A model generated the notes under the pieces. The model made no database searches. It was given only the letters and a program-made list of their open reading frames with translations, and was not told where the DNA came from. From Lihuaxuella thermophila (GTDB lineage: Bacteria > Bacillota > Bacilli > Thermoactinomycetales > Thermoactinomycetaceae), in assembly GCF_900110165.1 (NCBI RefSeq), contig NZ_FOCQ01000006.1:62001-126000 (forward strand): 64,000 nucleotides of DNA, written 5' to 3'. How positions within the stretch are numbered: position 1 is the first letter of the stretch; each line of letters starts with the position of its first letter. The position numbers and the translations under genes were made by a program. Of this stretch, positions 61,495 through 64,000 are shown one piece after another.

Positions 61495-63192
61495 GTGTCT
61501 CAGGGAAAAGTTTTTTTGATTGCCCTTCTATCCATTCTTGTGTGTATTTCGTGCATCATCACCTATCCATTGTTTCATGCGGAAGCAAAGAACCGGCAAA
61601 GCTACCAGCTGACCATCATGTCGACCAGCGATCTGCACGGGTATATCACGCCCATCAATTATACGGACAATTCCCCGGCCCACCACGGCCTGGCCAAGAT
61701 CGCAACGCTGGTCAAACAGGTACGCCAACGCAATCCGGAAGCCTTGCTCCTGGACAGCGGCGACACGATTCAGGGTTCCCCGATGGAATATTACCATGCC
61801 CGCATCGACAACAAGCCCGTCGATCCGATGATGTTGGCGATGAATGCTTTAAAATATGATGCCATGGCCATCGGAAACCATGAATACAACTACGGACCCC
61901 AGGTGATGGAAAAAGCCAGAAGCGAAGCCCGTTTCCCCTGGCTTTCCGCCAATACACTGAAAAAAGGAACGGATCAAGTCTATACCAAGCCTTATCAGAT
62001 CATCAAGATGAAAAACGGCCTGCGCGTCGGCGTGCTGGGCCTCACCACGCAGAAAGTGCCCAACTGGGAAGATCCGAAAAACATCGCTCACCTGGACTTT
62101 ATCGATGTGGTGAAAGCAGCCAAAAAGTGGGTCCCGATCATGAAGAAAAAAGAAAAAGCGGATGTGATCTTCGTTTCCTATCATGGCGGGCTGGAACACA
62201 AAAAAGAGGCGGACGGCACAATCACCCCTCTCCCCCATTCGGACGGTGAGAACCAGGTATACCAACTGGCAACCCAGGTGGATGGAATCGATGCCATCCT
62301 GGCCGGTCATATGCACACGCCCCTTGCTGATGTACGGGTCAACGGGGTACTGATTACCGAGCCAAACAAATGGGGAAGCCACCTGTCAGTGGTGGATATG
62401 AAACTGGAGAAACGAAAAGGCCGCTGGGTCGTTGCCGATAAAAAAGCGAAGCTCCTGGAAGCTTCCACAGTTGAAGCAGATCCGGAAGTCATGGAGCTCA
62501 TCCGCTCCTATGAAGAAAAGACCCAGGCCTTTCTAGACCGGCCGGTGGGGAAAATCAACGGGGATCTGACCGTCCATGACCATCATTATATGCGCACACA
62601 TGACAACGCCTTGATCCAATTTATCAACCGGGTGCAAATGGAAGCCAGCGGAGCGTCCATCTCCTCTACTGCCCTCTTTGACAACAACGTTCCGGGACTC
62701 CCGGAAAACGTGACCACCCGGGATATCTTAAGTACCTATATCTATCCCAACACCTTGAAAGTGATCCGCGTCAAAGGACAGGATATCAAAGCAGCCCTGG
62801 AGCAGACCACCACCTACTTTAAGCAGAACAACGGATCGGAACCGGTGGAAGTCAATCCCAAATTCATCACTCCCAAAGAACAGCACTACAATTACGACAT
62901 GTGGGAAGGAATCAAATACACGATTGACGTATCCAAACCGGAAGGAGAACGGATCGTCGAGCTGACCGACATGAACGGACAGCCGCTGGATATGAACAAA
63001 GAATATGACGTGGCTCTGAACAATTACCGTGCCGGCGGTGGCGGCGGTTACCCCATGTTTGCCGGCAAACCGGTCATCAAGGATATCAATATTGAAATTT
63101 CCGAGCTCATCACCAACTACATCCGCGAAAAGGGAACGGTCAACGCCGAGGTGGACCACAACTGGAAGATCATTGGCGGAAAAGTGGATTAA
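61495..63192 (+). CDS. Secreted 5'-nucleotidase/2',3'-cyclic phosphodiesterase-family protein
   Basis: A 565-residue exported enzyme. The N-terminus has a hydrophobic signal or anchor (VFLIALLSILVCISCII) with no clear lipobox. Metallophosphatase motifs are LTIMSTSDLHGYITP, LLDSGDTIQGS, AIGNHEYNYG, VSYHGGLE and AILAGHMHT. The C-terminal 5'-nucleotidase domain from about 350 includes THDNALIQFINRVQMEASGA and VALNNYRAGGGGGYPMF. GTG 61495 has GAGGAGG upstream. It should release nucleosides or phosphate from extracellular nucleotides, as YfkN-type enzymes do. Confidence 0.9.
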   Translation: MSQGKVFLIALLSILVCISCIITYPLFHAEAKNRQSYQLTIMSTSDLHGYITPINYTDNSPAHHGLAKIATLVKQVRQRNPEALLLDSGDTIQGSPMEYYHARIDNKPVDPMMLAMNALKYDAMAIGNHEYNYGPQVMEKARSEARFPWLSANTLKKGTDQVYTKPYQIIKMKNGLRVGVLGLTTQKVPNWEDPKNIAHLDFIDVVKAAKKWVPIMKKKEKADVIFVSYHGGLEHKKEADGTITPLPHSDGENQVYQLATQVDGIDAILAGHMHTPLADVRVNGVLITEPNKWGSHLSVVDMKLEKRKGRWVVADKKAKLLEASTVEADPEVMELIRSYEEKTQAFLDRPVGKINGDLTVHDHHYMRTHDNALIQFINRVQMEASGASISSTALFDNNVPGLPENVTTRDILSTYIYPNTLKVIRVKGQDIKAALEQTTTYFKQNNGSEPVEVNPKFITPKEQHYNYDMWEGIKYTIDVSKPEGERIVELTDMNGQPLDMNKEYDVALNNYRAGGGGGYPMFAGKPVIKDINIEISELITNYIREKGTVNAEVDHNWKIIGGKVD

Positions 63193-63215
63193 ACCGGCAA
63201 TCCCTGTCACAGATC

Positions 63216-63245
63216 ACCCGTCCCTCAACCAGATGGACGGGTTTC
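63216..63245 (+). terminator. Terminator after the nucleotidase gene
   Basis: ACCCGTCC 63216-63223 pairs with GGACGGGT 63235-63242, followed by a short T run. Confidence 0.78.
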
Positions 63246-63310
63246 TTTACAACTGAGGAGCGGGTTCCGTTTTCAATCCAATGAAACATCATCCCTCCAT
63301 CTTCAAGGAA

Positions 63311-63331
63311 AAAAGCACCCGACGGGTGCTT
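63311..63331 (-). terminator. Terminator after the small coiled-coil gene
   Basis: On the minus strand AAGCACCC (63331-63324) pairs with GGGTGCTT (63320-63313) around a GTC loop, followed by Ts. Confidence 0.8.
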
Positions 63332-63354
63332 CATCGATCAGCAGGCAAATCATC

Positions 63355-63576
63355 TTACATATCTTCGGACTCAATTCCTTCTTCCCGCAAGCGCAATATA
63401 CGTCTCTCCAAGACGAGGACCCTTCTTTCAAGGTTATTGATTCTTCTGTTGAGCTGGCGCACGGTTGCTTCCAGGGCCGATACCCTTTGCGGGATATTTG
63501 TAAATTGCGGCGGAAAAGCTGGGGGATATTGTGGTTGAGGAAATTGACTTACATATTGATCATCGTAATAATACAT
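63355..63576 (-). CDS. Small tyrosine/proline-rich coiled-coil protein (73 residues)
   Basis: The N-terminal third is rich in Tyr, Pro, Gln and Phe (MYYYDDQYVSQFPQPQYPPA); the rest is a strongly charged coiled coil (VSALEATVRQLNRRINNLER). ATG 63576 has AAGGAGGTTAAGCT upstream. The composition recalls small spore coat or spore-associated proteins of Bacillales, but no family is recognised. Confidence 0.7.
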   Translation of the reverse strand: MYYYDDQYVSQFPQPQYPPAFPPQFTNIPQRVSALEATVRQLNRRINNLERRVLVLERRILRLREEGIESEDM

Positions 63577-63821
63577 AGCTTAACCTCCTTCTTTTTTCTC
63601 TTCATATTATGTAGGCTCTTGCGATCAGTGCATTTGTCCGCACAGAATGGGCCAGTCACCCATCCCCCGCCCGTCCTTCCCCGGGAGCAGAAGAGAACTG
63701 ACAAATTGAACTCATCATTTTTTACCCAGTCTCCTCATCGGTTTTATGGTTGTCAGGCGGATGCGGACATACAGTTTGGTATAATAGCAGGAAAATGCCA
63801 TGGAAACACGGGGGGAGAACC

Positions 63822-64000
63822 ATGGAAAGAGTAACATTTAAGAATTCCCGGAATCTGACTCTGGCCGGACACCTGTACCGATCTTCTTCTGCATCCATGA
63901 TCATCATGTGTCATGGCTTCACTTCTGATAAATCTTCCCAAGGCCGGTTTGACAGGTTTGCACATGCTTTTCAACAGCTCGGATACAATGTCTTGGCTTT
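63822..64000 (+). CDS. Alpha/beta hydrolase, N-terminal part (cut by the window end)
   Basis: ATG 63822 follows GGGGGAGAACC. The 59 visible residues show the first strands of an alpha/beta hydrolase: LTLAGHLYRSSSASMIIMCH and the oxyanion-hole motif HGFTSDKSSQGRFDRFAHAF, then LGYNVLA. The nucleophile lies outside the window. Serine aminopeptidase/acylhydrolase relatives share this N-terminus. The substrate is unknown. Confidence 0.8.
   Translation, partial: MERVTFKNSRNLTLAGHLYRSSSASMIIMCHGFTSDKSSQGRFDRFAHAFQQLGYNVLA

Noticed and set aside
1-64000. CRISPR arrays, tRNA or rRNA genes, insertion sequences and prophage
   Set aside because: No regularly spaced repeats, no transposase or phage structural genes, and no recognisable stable RNA sequences were seen on either strand.

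Overview
The window looks like chromosome from a moderately GC-rich member of the Bacillales (Bacillota). The main support is the gene order smc-ftsY-ylxM-ffh-rpsP-khpA-rimM-trmD-rplS-lepB-rbgA-rnhB (about 49.9-61.2 kb), which matches Bacillus subtilis. Further support comes from strong AGGAGG-type ribosome binding sites, frequent GTG/TTG starts, and a ywrC/ywrB/ywrA/ywrD-like cluster. Family and species cannot be fixed from the sequence; a thermoactinomycete-like organism is only a guess. No rRNA, tRNA, CRISPR array, phage or insertion sequence was found.

Layout. 0-3.7 kb (+): the end of a fructose-type PTS (IIC, then IIA), manA, a secreted PD40-repeat protein and a small membrane protein. 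3.9-10.7 kb (-): a UgtP-like glycosyltransferase, an EamA transporter, a TRIC-like channel, then an Lrp regulator, two short-chain chromate transporters and a YwrD-like gamma-glutamyltransferase in one unit. 10.8-12.9 kb (-): PTS-dependent dihydroxyacetone kinase dhaK-dhaL-dhaM. 13.2-14.2 kb (+): a CHRD protein and a 53-residue protein.

14.4-36.3 kb is a carbohydrate-utilisation region. A minus-strand unit runs from a deacetylase-like protein through a DegT-type aminotransferase, a neutral ceramidase-like protein, nagB and nagA to a SIS protein. Divergent to it lie an epimerase, a DapA-like aldolase and a GGDEF-like/HTH regulator. A second minus-strand unit encodes a secreted protein with a FIMAH-like tail, a lipoprotein binding protein, two permeases and two Gfo/Idh/MocA dehydrogenases. 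Divergent to that is a GntR regulator fused to a solute-binding domain, and a mandelate racemase-type enzyme follows. No ABC ATPase is encoded, so a shared MsmX-type ATPase is probably used. The main finding is a tandem 10-bp pseudo-palindrome (ATACnTGTAT, repeated every 11 bp) at three places: the promoter of the nag unit, the promoter of the GntR-fusion gene, and the upstream region of the ABC unit. This suggests one regulon controlled by the fusion regulator.

36.5-48 kb is a mixed region: a YerD-like glutamate synthase-family protein with an overlapping small gene, a second YczE-type membrane protein, several very small genes including two lipoproteins, a paired SMR exporter, comM, a metallophosphoesterase and a BCCT transporter. 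It also holds two head-to-head gene fragments (aldehyde dehydrogenase and M20 peptidase). 48.2-49.5 kb is ilvA. 49.5-61.2 kb is the SRP/ribosome maturation/chromosome segregation block on the minus strand. Upstream of smc the usual rnc is absent and a divergent secreted 5'-nucleotidase-family gene is found instead. The window ends inside an alpha/beta hydrolase gene.
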